DNA from: Lentzea flava
GTDB lineage: Bacteria > Actinomycetota > Actinomycetes > Mycobacteriales > Pseudonocardiaceae
Reading direction: 5' to 3'
NCBI RefSeq assembly: GCF_014648475.1
Contig: NZ_BMRE01000013.1
Coordinates: 120,726-184,725 of the forward strand
DNA: 64,000 bases
A model generated the notes under the pieces. The model did no database searches. It was given only the letters and a program-made list of their open reading frames with translations, and had not been told where the DNA came from. This document shows, one piece after another, positions 1 to 8,663 of this stretch; position 1 is the first letter of the stretch; every line of letters starts with the position of its first letter. The translations under genes were made by a program, and so were the position numbers.

Positions 1-534
1 GGTGGAGCCGGCGGCGTCGGGGGTGCGGGTCACGAAGCCTGCGGAAACCAGGCCCACCAAAGCGATGTAGAGGCCGATGCCCACGGTGATCGCGATTTTC
101 AACGGGGCCGGGATCGCGTTGATGATGCGTTCGCGGACGCCCGAGACGGCCATGACCACGATGCACAGGCCTTCGAGCACCACCAGGCCGAAGGCCTGCG
201 CCCACGTCATGGTCGGCGCCATCTGGAAGGCCACCACGCCGTTGACGCCCAGGCCGGCGGCCAGGGCCAGAGGGGCGTTGCCGACGAGTCCCATGAGGAC
301 GGTCATCACGCCTGCGGCCAGGGCCGTCGCGGTGGTGATCTCGGCGATGGTGAGCTTGGCGCCGGTGATGTCGGCGGACGCGCCGAGGATCAACGGGTTC
401 AGCAGCACGATGTACGACATCGCGACGAAGGTCGTGATGCCGCCGCGCACTTCCCGGCCGAGGGTGCTGCCTCGTTCGGTGATGCGGAAGAACTGGTCGA
501 GGGCAGACGACTGCCGGGTTCGCAACTGAGTCAT
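1..534 (-). CDS. NCS2-family purine permease, N-terminal part (gene runs off the window start)
   Basis: The 178 visible residues start at MTQLRTRQSS and contain the family signature GGITTFVAMSYIVLLNP followed by several hydrophobic segments (for example TIAEITTATALAAGVMTVLMG). This matches AzgA/PbuG-type hypoxanthine-guanine transporters of the nucleobase:cation symporter-2 family, which are inner-membrane proton symporters. The start is the ATG at 532-534; the C-terminal half lies before base 1. It is the last visible gene of the minus-strand purine operon, 89 bp after guanine deaminase, so import of the purine substrate is the likely role. Exact substrate (guanine, hypoxanthine, xanthine or adenine) cannot be read from this fragment. 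Confidence 0.88.
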   Translation of the reverse strand, partial: MTQLRTRQSSALDQFFRITERGSTLGREVRGGITTFVAMSYIVLLNPLILGASADITGAKLTIAEITTATALAAGVMTVLMGLVGNAPLALAAGLGVNGVVAFQMAPTMTWAQAFGLVVLEGLCIVVMAVSGVRERIINAIPAPLKIAITVGIGLYIALVGLVSAGFVTRTPDAAGST

Positions 535-559
535 GGACGGCCTTTCCCATGCCGGTGGG

Positions 560-581
560 CGCGTTCCAACGCCGGAACGCG
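560..581. promoter_or_regulatory. Hairpin between guanine deaminase and the NCS2 permease
   Basis: Perfect 8-bp arms CGCGTTCC and GGAACGCG around a 6-nt loop, lying in the 89-bp gap upstream of the permease start at 534. There is no T-tract, so it may be a weak terminator, an mRNA processing or stability element, or an operator. I cannot choose among these. Confidence 0.4.
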
Positions 582-623
582 TTTAAGCAATGCAAGCTCC
601 GGTCAGCAAAAAAGGCTTGTGGC

Positions 624-1085
624 CTAGTAGTCGATACGGGTCGCGAGGGACAACCACGCGGTGAACGGGGCGTTGTCCTCGCCGGTGGAGATCTGGTGCA
701 CGGGCAAGTCCCAGTCGGTGCGGGGCTTGCTGAACAGGTCGTAGAACTCGCGGTCGTCGAAGCCCGCCGCGGCCGCGTCGTGGCGGTCGGCGGCGTAGAC
801 GACCCTGTCCACCCGCGCCCAGAGCGCGGCCGACAGGCACAGGGGGCACGGCTCGCACGAGGAGATCAGGGTGCAGCCGGTCAGGCGGAAGTCGCCGAGT
901 GCCTGGCAGGCCGCGCGGATCGCGACCACCTCGGCGTGCGCGGTGGGGTCCAGGGTGGGCGTCACCTGGTTGACGCCGGTGGCGATGACCGCGCCGTCGC
1001 GGACGATCATCGCGCCGAACGGGCCGCCGCCGGAGGCCACGTTGCGGGTGGCCAGGTCGATGGTGGCGAGCAGATGTGCGTTCAC
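624..1085 (-). CDS. guaD: Guanine deaminase of the cytidine-deaminase fold (GuaD type)
   Basis: A 153-aa cytoplasmic zinc hydrolase. H50-A-E52 supplies a zinc ligand and the proton shuttle, and C80-P-L-C83 in CEPCPLC supplies the other two ligands. Length and the C-terminal end (TRIDY) resemble Bacillus GuaD, which deaminates guanine to xanthine, rather than the tRNA adenosine deaminase TadA. The neighbouring xanthine dehydrogenase genes support this: its product is their substrate. It starts at ATG 1083-1085, 19 bp after the xdhA stop, so it is in the same operon. A broader nucleoside deaminase activity cannot be excluded. Confidence 0.82.
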   Translation of the reverse strand: MNAHLLATIDLATRNVASGGGPFGAMIVRDGAVIATGVNQVTPTLDPTAHAEVVAIRAACQALGDFRLTGCTLISSCEPCPLCLSAALWARVDRVVYAADRHDAAAAGFDDREFYDLFSKPRTDWDLPVHQISTGEDNAPFTAWLSLATRIDY

Positions 1086-1104
1086 AGCGGGAAACTCCAG
1101 ACGA

Positions 1105-3291
1105 TCAGGTACCGGTGAGGTGTTCCGGGCGGACCGGGACGCGGGTGAGCGCCAGGCCGGTCGCCGCGCGGATCGCCGCCACGATCGCCGGGGTCGACGA
1201 GATGGTGGGCGGTTCGCCGACGCCGCGGATGCCGTACGGGGCGTGGGGGTCGGCCAGCTCGAGGACGTCGATGCTCATCGGCGGCATGTCGAGCACGGTG
1301 GGAATGAGGTAGTCGGTGAACGACGGGTTGCGCACCTTGCCGCCGGAGGTCTGGATCTCCTCCATCACCGCGAGGCCCAGGCCCTGGGCGGAGCCGCCCT
1401 GGATCTGGCCGACCACGGCCTGCGGGTTCAACGCGCGGCCCACGTCCTGTGCGCAGTCGAGGGCGACAACGCGCACCAGACCCAGTTCGACGTCCACGTC
1501 GACGACGGCGCGGTGGGCGGCGAAGCCGTACTGGACGTGCGCATTGCCTTGGCCGGTAACGGGATCCAGCGCTTCCGTCGCGCGGTGCCGCCATTCGACG
1601 GTCTCGTCGATCACTTCGGAACCGATGTCGACCCGGCCGTTCAAGCGGGCCCGGACAGCGGCGCACGCGGCCTTCACCGCGCCGCCGGTCACGTACGTCT
1701 GGCGCGACGCCGAGGTGGAGCCGCCGTTGCCGATCGTCGTGTCCATCGGCAGCACGGTCACGCGCTCGATGCCCAGCTCGGTCCGCACGATCTGCTGCAT
1801 GATCGTCACCAGGCCCTGGCCGACCTCGCACGCGGCGGTGTGGACGGCGGCGGCCAGCGAGCCGTTGACCATCGACACCCGCACGCGGGCGGTCGAGTAG
1901 TCGTCGTAGCCCTCGGAGAAGCAGATGTTCTTGATGCCGACGGCATAACCGACGCCGCGCACCACGCCCTCTCCGTGCGTCGTGTTCGACACGCCACCCG
2001 GCAGCTCGCGGATGTCCGACGACGTTCCAGCGGGCAGAGGCTTGTCCTGCACCAGCTTCAGCAGCTGCGCGACGGGCGCGGCGGAGTCGACCACCTGACC
2101 GGTCGGCATCACGGAACCCTCGGTCATCGCGTTGCGGATCCGCACGTCGACCGGTGACATGCCCAGCGCCTCGGCCAGTTTGTCCATTTGGGACTCATAG
2201 GCGAAACCTGCCTGCACAGCACCGAATCCGCGCATCGCACCGCACGGCGGGTTGTTCGTGTAGACGCCGTAGCAGTCGACTGTCACGTTGTCGACCTCGT
2301 ACGGGCCCACGCCCAGCGTCGCGGCGTTGGCCACGACAGCAGGCGTCGAGGAGGCGTACGCACCGCCGTCCAGGTAGATCCGGGCGCGGACGTAGACCAG
2401 CTTGCCGGTGTGGTCGGCGCCGTGCTCGTAGTACAGCACGGCCGGGTGCCGGTGAACGTGCCCGTAGAACGACTCTTCGCGGTTGTAGACCATCTTCACC
2501 GGCTTGCCGGTGTGCAGCGCCAGCAGGCACGCGTGCACCTGCATCGACAGGTCCTCACGACCGCCGAACGCACCACCGACGCCCGACAGCGTCAGCCGCA
2601 CCTTCTCCTCCGGCAGGCCCAGCGCGGACGCCACCTGCGTGCGGTCGACGTGCAGCCACTGCGTCGCGATGTACAGGTCCACCGAACCGTCGGACGCCGG
2701 CACCGCGAGCCCGGATTCCGGACCGAGGAACGCCTGGTCCTGCATGCCGACCTCGTACCGGCCGGTGACCACGACGTCGGCCTGGACGTCCTGCGAGCCA
2801 CGCCGGATCGGCACGTGCCGCACCAGGTTCCCGCCGGGGTGCAGCGGAACGGAGTCGACCGCGGTCTCCATGTCCACCACGGGGTCGAGCACGTCGTAGA
2901 CCACGGCGATCTTCTTCATCGCCCGCAGCGCGGTCTCCGGGTGGTCGGCACCGACCAGCGCGACCGGTTCGCCCTGGTAGCGCACGACGTCGACGGCCAG
3001 CACCGGCTGGTCCTTGTGCTCCAGCCCGTACAGGTTCCGCCCCGGCACGTCCGAGTGCGTCAGCACCGCGTACACGCCCGGCACCTTCAGGGCCTCGGTC
3101 AGATCGATCGACACGATCCGCGCGTACGGGTGCGGCGAGCGCAGGGTCGCGCCCCAGATCATGTCCTCGTGCCACAGGTCGGACGCGTAGGCGAACTCGC
3201 CGCGCACCTTCAGGTTGCCGTCGGGGCGCTGGGGCGACGTCCCGATGCCACCGGACACCGCGGAGGTCAGTTCGGCGGGAGTGAGGGTCAT
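1105..3291 (-). CDS. xdhA: Xanthine dehydrogenase, molybdenum-binding subunit
   Basis: The 728 residues match the large subunit of molybdo-flavoenzymes. The glycine-rich motif GVGGAFGGRED is at about 237-247, a GAMRGFGAVQ motif lies mid-protein, and GIRGVGEPP near the C-terminus carries the expected catalytic glutamate. It would bind molybdopterin cofactor and hydroxylate hypoxanthine/xanthine to urate together with the FAD and 2Fe-2S subunits encoded upstream. The start ATG (3289-3291) overlaps the stop of the 8-oxoguanine deaminase gene by 4 bp, so the two are translationally coupled. No XdhC-type cofactor sulfuration chaperone is seen nearby. Confidence 0.93.
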   Translation of the reverse strand: MTLTPAELTSAVSGGIGTSPQRPDGNLKVRGEFAYASDLWHEDMIWGATLRSPHPYARIVSIDLTEALKVPGVYAVLTHSDVPGRNLYGLEHKDQPVLAVDVVRYQGEPVALVGADHPETALRAMKKIAVVYDVLDPVVDMETAVDSVPLHPGGNLVRHVPIRRGSQDVQADVVVTGRYEVGMQDQAFLGPESGLAVPASDGSVDLYIATQWLHVDRTQVASALGLPEEKVRLTLSGVGGAFGGREDLSMQVHACLLALHTGKPVKMVYNREESFYGHVHRHPAVLYYEHGADHTGKLVYVRARIYLDGGAYASSTPAVVANAATLGVGPYEVDNVTVDCYGVYTNNPPCGAMRGFGAVQAGFAYESQMDKLAEALGMSPVDVRIRNAMTEGSVMPTGQVVDSAAPVAQLLKLVQDKPLPAGTSSDIRELPGGVSNTTHGEGVVRGVGYAVGIKNICFSEGYDDYSTARVRVSMVNGSLAAAVHTAACEVGQGLVTIMQQIVRTELGIERVTVLPMDTTIGNGGSTSASRQTYVTGGAVKAACAAVRARLNGRVDIGSEVIDETVEWRHRATEALDPVTGQGNAHVQYGFAAHRAVVDVDVELGLVRVVALDCAQDVGRALNPQAVVGQIQGGSAQGLGLAVMEEIQTSGGKVRNPSFTDYLIPTVLDMPPMSIDVLELADPHAPYGIRGVGEPPTISSTPAIVAAIRAATGLALTRVPVRPEHLTGT

Positions 3292-4643
3292 CGCGCAGCC
3301 TCCTGAAGCTTCAGACTGGCGGCGGAGAGGTCACGCGCCAGCTCGTCGGTCGACGCCGTCTGCAGGACCCCGTCCCGCACCACGACCTCACCGCCCACGA
3401 TCAACAGTTTCAACGGCGGTGCAGTGCCCAGCACCAGTGCCGCCACCGGGTCCGCGATCCCCGCGTAGTCCATTCCGGACAGATCCCAGACCGCGAGGTC
3501 CGCCACCTTGCCCGGCTCGATCGACCCCAGCGAGTCCGCGCGGCCCAGGCACTGCGCGCCGCCCATCGTCGCCATCCACAACGCCTGCCGGACGTCCAAC
3601 GAACGCGGTCCGCCCCGCTGCCGCGCCTGGTGCAGGGCCGCACGCAGCTCGACGACCAGCCCACCGTCCTCATTGGACGCGGCACCGTCGACGCCGAGCC
3701 CGACCGGCGCACCGGCGTCCAGCAGGTCGCGCACCGGCGCGATCCCGGTGCCCAGCCGCCCGTTGGACGTCGGGCAGTGCGCGGAACCGGTCGAGGTCGC
3801 CCCGAGCCGCTTCACCGCGTCCGACGACAGGTGCACGGTGTGCGCGAGCCACACGTCCGAACCCAGCCAGCCGAGCTGCTCGGCGTACTCGGTCGGCGTG
3901 CAGCCGTTCTCCGCCAGGCACTGCTCCTCCTCGTCCAGCGTCTCGGCGAGGTGCGTGTGCAGCCGGACGCCGTGCCGACGTGCCAGGGAAGCAGCGCCGG
4001 TCATCAGCTCCCGCGACACCGAGAACGGCGAACAAGGCCCGACGGCCACGCGCACCAGAGCGTCGTCCGCCGTCGAGTGGTAGTCGCCGATCGCCTGCTC
4101 GGTCGCGATCAACGCGGCCTCGGTGTCCTCGACCAGGTTGTCCGGCGGCAACCCCCCATCGGACTGGCCCCGGTCCATCGACCCGCGGATCGCCTCCAGC
4201 CGGATCCCGATCCGCCGCCCCGCCGACACCAGCGCGTTGAACACGTCACCGCCGCCGGACGGGAAGACGTAGTGGTGGTCGGCGGCCAAGGTGCAGCCGG
4301 TCAACGCCAGCTTGGCCAGTCCGGCCGACGCCGCGGCGTGCGTGACCGTGTCGTCCAGCCCGCGCCACACCGGATACAGCGTGGTCAGCCACTCGAAGAG
4401 CGTCGCGTCCTGCGCGAGCCCCCGCGTCGCCCACTGGTAGAGGTGGTGGTGCGTGTTGATCAGTCCCGGCGTGACCAGGCACGACGACGCGTCGACGTAG
4501 GTGTGCGACTCGTAGGGCCGAGGCGCGGGACCCGAACCGACCGAGGCGATCCGGCCGTCAGCGGACACCACCACGTGCCCAGTGGCGTGCTCGGTCCCGG
4601 ACGAATCCACAGTGGACACCGCACAGCGGTCGAGAACGATCAT
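3288..4643 (-). CDS. 8-oxoguanine deaminase (amidohydrolase superfamily)
   Basis: A 451-aa cytoplasmic metal-dependent hydrolase. The metal-binding HxH is H65/H67 in LINTHHHLYQW. Family hallmarks of 8-oxoguanine deaminases are visible: RGSMDRGQSDGGLPPD mid-protein and SNEDGGLVVELRAALHQ near the second metal-binding aspartate. The reaction is 8-oxoguanine to urate plus ammonia. The start is the ATG at 4641-4643 (MIVLDRCAV), giving a 4-bp overlap with the 2Fe-2S subunit stop; longer upstream reading in this frame belongs to a neighbour's shadow. Its position inside the xanthine dehydrogenase operon feeds oxidised guanine into the same urate pool. Related atrazine-pathway and guanine deaminases are the main alternatives. 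Confidence 0.85.
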   Translation of the reverse strand: MIVLDRCAVSTVDSSGTEHATGHVVVSADGRIASVGSGPAPRPYESHTYVDASSCLVTPGLINTHHHLYQWATRGLAQDATLFEWLTTLYPVWRGLDDTVTHAAASAGLAKLALTGCTLAADHHYVFPSGGGDVFNALVSAGRRIGIRLEAIRGSMDRGQSDGGLPPDNLVEDTEAALIATEQAIGDYHSTADDALVRVAVGPCSPFSVSRELMTGAASLARRHGVRLHTHLAETLDEEEQCLAENGCTPTEYAEQLGWLGSDVWLAHTVHLSSDAVKRLGATSTGSAHCPTSNGRLGTGIAPVRDLLDAGAPVGLGVDGAASNEDGGLVVELRAALHQARQRGGPRSLDVRQALWMATMGGAQCLGRADSLGSIEPGKVADLAVWDLSGMDYAGIADPVAALVLGTAPPLKLLIVGGEVVVRDGVLQTASTDELARDLSAASLKLQEAAR

Positions 4644-5101
4644 CGGCGCGACGCCGCCAATCGCACGGCGTCCAGGATCTTCTCGTATCCCGTGCAGCGG
4701 CACAGGTTCCCGGCGAGCGCCTCGCGGATCTCCGGGTCGGACGGCGAGGGAACGCGGTTCAGCAGATCGTGCGCCGCCACGACGAGACCGGGCGTGCAGA
4801 ACCCGCACTGCACCGCACCCGCCTCGACGAACGCCTCCTGCACCGGGTCCAGCTGGTCCCCGGAAGCGAGCCCCTCGACCGTCCGCACCGAACGGTCCTG
4901 CGCCTGCCCCGCCGCGACCAGGCACGCGCACACCGGCACGTCGTCCAGGTACACCGTGCAGGAGCCGCACTCGCCCTGCTCGCAGGCGTTCTTCGAACCG
5001 GGCAGCCCGAGCCGCTCGCGCAGCACGAACAGCAGCGACTCGCCTTCCCACACGTCGTCGGCCTGGCGCTGCTCGCCGTTGACCGTCACGTTCACGCGCA
5101 T
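4640..5101 (-). CDS. xdhC: Xanthine dehydrogenase, 2Fe-2S subunit
   Basis: A 153-aa small subunit with both expected iron-sulfur clusters: the plant-ferredoxin type C40-x4-C45-x2-C48-x11-C60 and the C-terminal C99-x2-C102 / C134-x-C136 (GNLCRCTGYEKI). It relays electrons from the molybdenum centre to FAD. The ATG at 5099-5101 (MRVNVTVNGE) lies 10 bp inside the upstream FAD-subunit gene, and its stop overlaps the next start by 4 bp. All key cysteines are present, so the complex should be functional. Subunit letter nomenclature varies between species; here C denotes the iron-sulfur subunit. Confidence 0.93.
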   Translation of the reverse strand: MRVNVTVNGEQRQADDVWEGESLLFVLRERLGLPGSKNACEQGECGSCTVYLDDVPVCACLVAAGQAQDRSVRTVEGLASGDQLDPVQEAFVEAGAVQCGFCTPGLVVAAHDLLNRVPSPSDPEIREALAGNLCRCTGYEKILDAVRLAASRR

Positions 5102-5952
5102 GCCTGCTCCCCGTCCAAGAGTTCCTGCCAGGCCCAACCCAGGGTCCTGCGCGCCATCACTGCCAGTGCGTGCTTGCGATACGCCGCCGACCCGCGCACG
5201 TCGTCGATCGGCGACGCGGCCCGCGACACCAGCTCCCCGAACTCCCGCTTCACCGAGTCCAGCAGCGGCTGGGGCGACGAGAAGTCCAGCGCTGAGGCCA
5301 GGAACTCCTCCGCCTCGTACGCCCTGCGCGGCGTGGGAGCCGCGGACCCGACCGCCGCACCGACCCTGTTCTTCTCGGGGAACAGCGAGATCGCGAACGA
5401 GCACACCGCGATCACCATGGCGTTGCGCGTGCCGACCTTGGAGAACTGTTGTGGCCCCTTGGCAGGCGCGAGGTGCACGGCCACGATCAGTTCGTCCTGC
5501 TCCAAGGCGTTCCGCTTGACTCCCAGGTAGAAGTCGACAGCGGGGATCATCCGAGTCCCGCGCACGGAGGCCACTTCGATGACGGCGTCGGACGCGAGCA
5601 GCACCGGGTGCGTGTCCCCCGCGGGGGAGGCCGCGCCGAGGTTGCCGCCGACCGTGCCCCTGTTGCGGATCTGCGGCGACCCGACGGTGCGTGCGGCCAT
5701 CGCGAGGCCGGGGAGTTGCGCGCCCAACTCGTCGATGATCCGCACGTACGGCACGCCGGACCCGATCCGCAGCCCGTCGGACCACTCGCGGAGCTCGGGG
5801 ATCCGGGTGAGGTCGAGCAGCGCGGCAGGGCGGCGGTGGTCGAAGTTGAGCTCCACCATGACGTCCGTGCCACCGGCGATCGGCACGGCGTCCGGCCGGG
5901 CGGCCTTCAGCTCCAACGCCTCCGCAAGCGTTTCCGGTCGAAGGAAGTCCAT
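5092..5952 (-). CDS. xdhB: Xanthine dehydrogenase, FAD-binding subunit
   Basis: A 286-aa FAD-binding subunit of the CO dehydrogenase/xanthine dehydrogenase type. The two flavin-binding motifs are PIAGGTDVMVELN (about residues 23-35) and QIRNRGTVGGNLG (about 94-106). It passes electrons from the 2Fe-2S subunit to NAD+ in the cytoplasm. The ATG start at 5950-5952 is 2 bp beyond the HIU hydrolase stop, so expression is coupled. The order FAD, 2Fe-2S, (8-oxoguanine deaminase), Mo is notable only for the inserted deaminase. Confidence 0.92.
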   Translation of the reverse strand: MDFLRPETLAEALELKAARPDAVPIAGGTDVMVELNFDHRRPAALLDLTRIPELREWSDGLRIGSGVPYVRIIDELGAQLPGLAMAARTVGSPQIRNRGTVGGNLGAASPAGDTHPVLLASDAVIEVASVRGTRMIPAVDFYLGVKRNALEQDELIVAVHLAPAKGPQQFSKVGTRNAMVIAVCSFAISLFPEKNRVGAAVGSAAPTPRRAYEAEEFLASALDFSSPQPLLDSVKREFGELVSRAASPIDDVRGSAAYRKHALAVMARRTLGWAWQELLDGEQACA

Positions 5953-5954
5953 CG

Positions 5955-6269
5955 TCAGCTACCTCGGTAGGTGGAGTAGGCGAACGGCGACAGCAGCAGC
6001 GGCACGTGGTAGTGCTGTGCCGGATCGGAGTAGTCGAACGTGAGCACGACCTCGGGGAAAAAGGGCGCGGCCTCGGAGGTGTCGAAGACCAGCCGGTAGA
6101 CGCCTGCCGGCAGGCCATCACCCCATCCGGTGATCCTTCCGTCGGCGTTCGTCTCGGCGGAACTCACCTCGGTCCCGTCGCGGCGCTGCAGCGACACGGT
6201 GATGCCCGCGAACGGCCTGCCGCGTGCCGCGTCCAGCACGTGCGTGGAGATCGTCACTCGCCCTCCCAT
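5955..6269 (-). CDS. uraH: 5-hydroxyisourate hydrolase (transthyretin-like)
   Basis: A 104-aa protein with the two hallmarks of HIU hydrolase: N-terminal ISTHVLDAARGRPF carrying the catalytic His10, and the invariant C-terminal tetrapeptide YRGS. It hydrolyses 5-hydroxyisourate, the product of urate oxidase, to OHCU. It is the first gene of the minus-strand purine operon, whose promoter must lie in the 128-bp gap before pucR. Neither urate oxidase nor OHCU decarboxylase is in the window, so the rest of the pathway must be encoded elsewhere. Confidence 0.93.
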   Translation of the reverse strand: MGGRVTISTHVLDAARGRPFAGITVSLQRRDGTEVSSAETNADGRITGWGDGLPAGVYRLVFDTSEAAPFFPEVVLTFDYSDPAQHYHVPLLLSPFAYSTYRGS

Positions 6270-6349
6270 CTGGTTGTGAGCCAGTACACATAGCTACAGG
6301 TCCGCACCTCTACGGCCGGGACACATGAATCAGCAGGCTCCTACACGTA

Positions 6350-6379
6350 ACGAATTTGTGCTTTCCTACAAACACGAAT
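6350..6379. promoter_or_regulatory. Candidate PucR operator in the divergent uraH/pucR region
   Basis: The intergenic 6270-6397 holds an inverted repeat TTTGT-N8-ACAAA (6355-6372) flanked by a direct repeat ACGAAT (6350-6355 and 6374-6379). It sits about 20 bp upstream of the pucR start and could serve both divergent genes. The repeat is short and the assignment is inference from position. Confidence 0.3.
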
Positions 6380-6397
6380 GGACGAAAGTGACCTCCC

Positions 6398-7837
6398 ATG
6401 TTGTTGCTGCGGACGTTGCTGCAGATGCCGGAACTGCGCCTGAGCCTGCACACCGGTGAGGACCAGCTCGACCGGACGGTCACCCGCGTGTACGGAACGG
6501 AGCTGCCCGACCCCAGCCGGTACCTGTCCGGCGGCGAGCTCGTGCTGTCCGGCCTGCTCTGGCACCACGGCCCGCAGGACTCCGAGACGTTCGTCCGCTC
6601 ACTGGCCTCCGCCCGCGTCGCCGGCCTGGCCGCGTCCGAGACCGAGAACCGAGCCCTGCCCGACGATCTGGTCGCCGCCTGCGAACGCCACCACGTGCCG
6701 CTGCTGGAGGTGCCGGTCGACCTGTCGTTCGCCACGATCACCGAGCGCGTGTCGATGGAGCTGGTCGGCCTGTCCCGCCACCGCCGCCTGCTGAACGTCG
6801 TGGCCGAGGGCTCGGGACTGCCCGCGTTGCTGCTGGCGGGCGGCCACGAGCTGAGTGCGCCGTGCTGGGTGCTCTCCACGACCGGCCGTGTCGTGGCCGG
6901 TGGGGAGCTGCCGGAGCGCGTGTCGCTCGTGAAGGAGTTCCTGCAGGCCGACCGGCTGCCGAAGACGGTCAGGGGCGTGACGCTCGTCCCCGTCTCCGAA
7001 CGCGGCGGCACCCGGCTCACCAGCTGGATCCTCGTCGTGGGCGGCGAACCGCAGCAAGAGGCCGCTGCCGAGCTCGCCTCGCTGGTCGCGCTGGAACGTC
7101 TCCGGCAGGCGCAGGGCAGACAGATCGAGAACAGGACCGCCGGGCCGCTGGTGGCCGCGGTGCTGAGCGGTTCCGCCGACGTCGAGTCGCGGCTGGCGGC
7201 GGCCGGGCTGGAGAACGCCCGGCTGCGGGTGATCAGCGCCGTGACGTCCGATCAGCGGGCCGATCTCGCCGCGGCGGTGCTGGAGGAAGCGCTGCCCCAG
7301 GCTCTGGTCACGCCCGTCGGCGACACCGTGTACGCCGTCGCCCGCGCCGACGACTCGGTGCCGGACGACGTCCGCGAGGCGATGCGCGTGATGGAGCCGG
7401 GTCTCGGGCCGTCGCGGGTGCTGGTCGGGATCAGCTCGCCGGTCGAGTCGCGCGGGTTGCGCGGCGCCGCGGAGGAAGCGACGCACGCGCGCAGGCTCGG
7501 CGAACGGCGCAGCGGCCGCACGTGCGTGGTGGCGGGTGAGGAGATCGCTCTGCACCAGCTGCTGCTCGCGGGCGTGCCGGAGGAGCTGCGGTCGTCGTTG
7601 CGGCGCAGGCTCCTGGGACCGGTGCTGGACTACGACGCCGAGCACGGGTCGGATCTCACCGGGACGCTGAAGGTGTTCCTGGACTGCTCCGGCTCCTGGA
7701 CCGCCGCCGCGGCCAAGCTGCACGTCCACGTGAACACGTTGCGCTATCGGGTGGGGCGCGTGGAGGAACTGCTCGGCGTCGACCTCGCCGAGTTCGAGGC
7801 GCGCGTGGACCTCTTCCTGGCGCTGCAGGCGGGGTAA
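6398..7837 (+). CDS. PucR-family transcriptional regulator of the purine operon
   Basis: A 479-aa regulator with the PucR layout: an N-terminal purine-catabolism regulatory domain (about 1-120, PDPSRYLSGGELVLSGLLW), a middle domain, and a C-terminal helix-turn-helix at about 428-462 (GSWTAAAAKLHVHVNTLRYRVGRVEELLG). PucR proteins activate or derepress purine degradation genes in response to pathway intermediates. It is transcribed divergently from the uraH-xdh operon 128 bp away, the usual arrangement for the local regulator. No strong Shine-Dalgarno precedes the ATG (upstream bases are gacctccc). Confidence 0.88.
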   Translation: MLLLRTLLQMPELRLSLHTGEDQLDRTVTRVYGTELPDPSRYLSGGELVLSGLLWHHGPQDSETFVRSLASARVAGLAASETENRALPDDLVAACERHHVPLLEVPVDLSFATITERVSMELVGLSRHRRLLNVVAEGSGLPALLLAGGHELSAPCWVLSTTGRVVAGGELPERVSLVKEFLQADRLPKTVRGVTLVPVSERGGTRLTSWILVVGGEPQQEAAAELASLVALERLRQAQGRQIENRTAGPLVAAVLSGSADVESRLAAAGLENARLRVISAVTSDQRADLAAAVLEEALPQALVTPVGDTVYAVARADDSVPDDVREAMRVMEPGLGPSRVLVGISSPVESRGLRGAAEEATHARRLGERRSGRTCVVAGEEIALHQLLLAGVPEELRSSLRRRLLGPVLDYDAEHGSDLTGTLKVFLDCSGSWTAAAAKLHVHVNTLRYRVGRVEELLGVDLAEFEARVDLFLALQAG

Positions 7838-7846
7838 CGTGGACGC

Positions 7847-8224
7847 ATGCCCCAATCCGTTGCGGGCAACGTCGTTTTGTTCGCCATCGCCGCGGTAGCG
7901 CCCAGTGCGTTGTTCTGGGCGGTGGTCAACGTGCCGCGCGCCCTGCGCAGGCTGCGCCGCCCCGCTCTCGTGTCCGAGCATCAGCCGATCGAATGCATCG
8001 CGGCCGACCTTCGTCGCGTCCGCCGCGTGCTGTCGTGCTTCCAGCCCGGCACGTCGGCGATCAAGCGGATCGGGGCTCGTCAGGCCTACGACGAGCTGCT
8101 GAAGCAGGCCTGTTCGGCGTTGGACGTCCCGCACCGGCTCGACACGCTGCCCGAAGGCGTGGACCGCGACATCGAACGGATGCGGCTGGAAGAGTGTTTG
8201 CGGAATCTCGGGTTGTCAGTCTGA
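7847..8224 (+). CDS. Small protein with one N-terminal membrane segment, function unknown
   Basis: 125 residues. About residues 5-28 (VAGNVVLFAIAAVAPSALFWAVVN) form a transmembrane helix, followed by an Arg-rich stretch (PRALRRLRRP) that places the rest in the cytoplasm. The soluble part is helical and contains RVRRVLSCFQPGTSAIKRIGARQAYDELLKQAC. I do not recognise a characterised family. It starts 9 bp after the pucR stop in the same direction, so it is probably co-transcribed, but nothing in it points to purine metabolism. Confidence 0.7.
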   Translation: MPQSVAGNVVLFAIAAVAPSALFWAVVNVPRALRRLRRPALVSEHQPIECIAADLRRVRRVLSCFQPGTSAIKRIGARQAYDELLKQACSALDVPHRLDTLPEGVDRDIERMRLEECLRNLGLSV

Positions 8225-8290
8225 TGGCTGATAGCGCTTGAGCCTTCAGGCTGATGCACGCGCACCCCTCTGTTTCCTACCGTCTCGGCC

Positions 8291-8614
8291 ATGAAGACCG
8301 CCGCCTTACTAACGGGCCTGTTGCTCGCCGGGAGCACCGGTTGCGCGACAGCGCCCAGCATCCGCGTGGTGGTCGAGGGAACGGGCACGACGGACCGGCT
8401 GACCTACTCGTTTCCCGGTGAGGAGGAACGAACCCTGCGCAATCCCGACCTGCCGTTCGAGCGCACGGGGGCGCGCAAGGGGCGGGTCGTGATCAGGCTC
8501 GAGGGCGTGCACGGCGAGCTCACCTGCAAGATCATCATCAACGGGCGTCAGGTGAAGACCGCCACGTCCACCACGGGTGCCGCACTCGCGTGCGATCACT
8601 CGATGGCCGTCTGA
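8291..8614 (+). CDS. Small exported MmpS-like protein
   Basis: 107 residues with an N-terminal signal (MKTAALLTGLLLAGSTGC). Cys18 could be a lipoprotein cysteine, but serine at -3 is atypical. The mature part, IRVVVEGTGTTDRLTYSF...ERTLRNPDLPFERT...LTCKIIINGRQVKTATS, has the pattern of the small beta-sandwich of MmpS-type proteins (VTGSGTAxSITYT, LPWxKT, CKIxVDGKVV). Such proteins are membrane-anchored and extracytoplasmic. No MmpL transporter is adjacent, so it is not a classical MmpS/MmpL pair. Similarity is by eye. Confidence 0.6.
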   Translation: MKTAALLTGLLLAGSTGCATAPSIRVVVEGTGTTDRLTYSFPGEEERTLRNPDLPFERTGARKGRVVIRLEGVHGELTCKIIINGRQVKTATSTTGAALACDHSMAV

Positions 8615-8663
8615 CGCAAGAAGAGGAAAGCCCGTAACTTCAACGTGTTGGGGAGGTACGGGT

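Noticed and set aside
624..1085. tRNA adenosine deaminase TadA
   Set aside because: Same fold and zinc motifs, but length, C-terminus and purine-operon context fit guanine deaminase.
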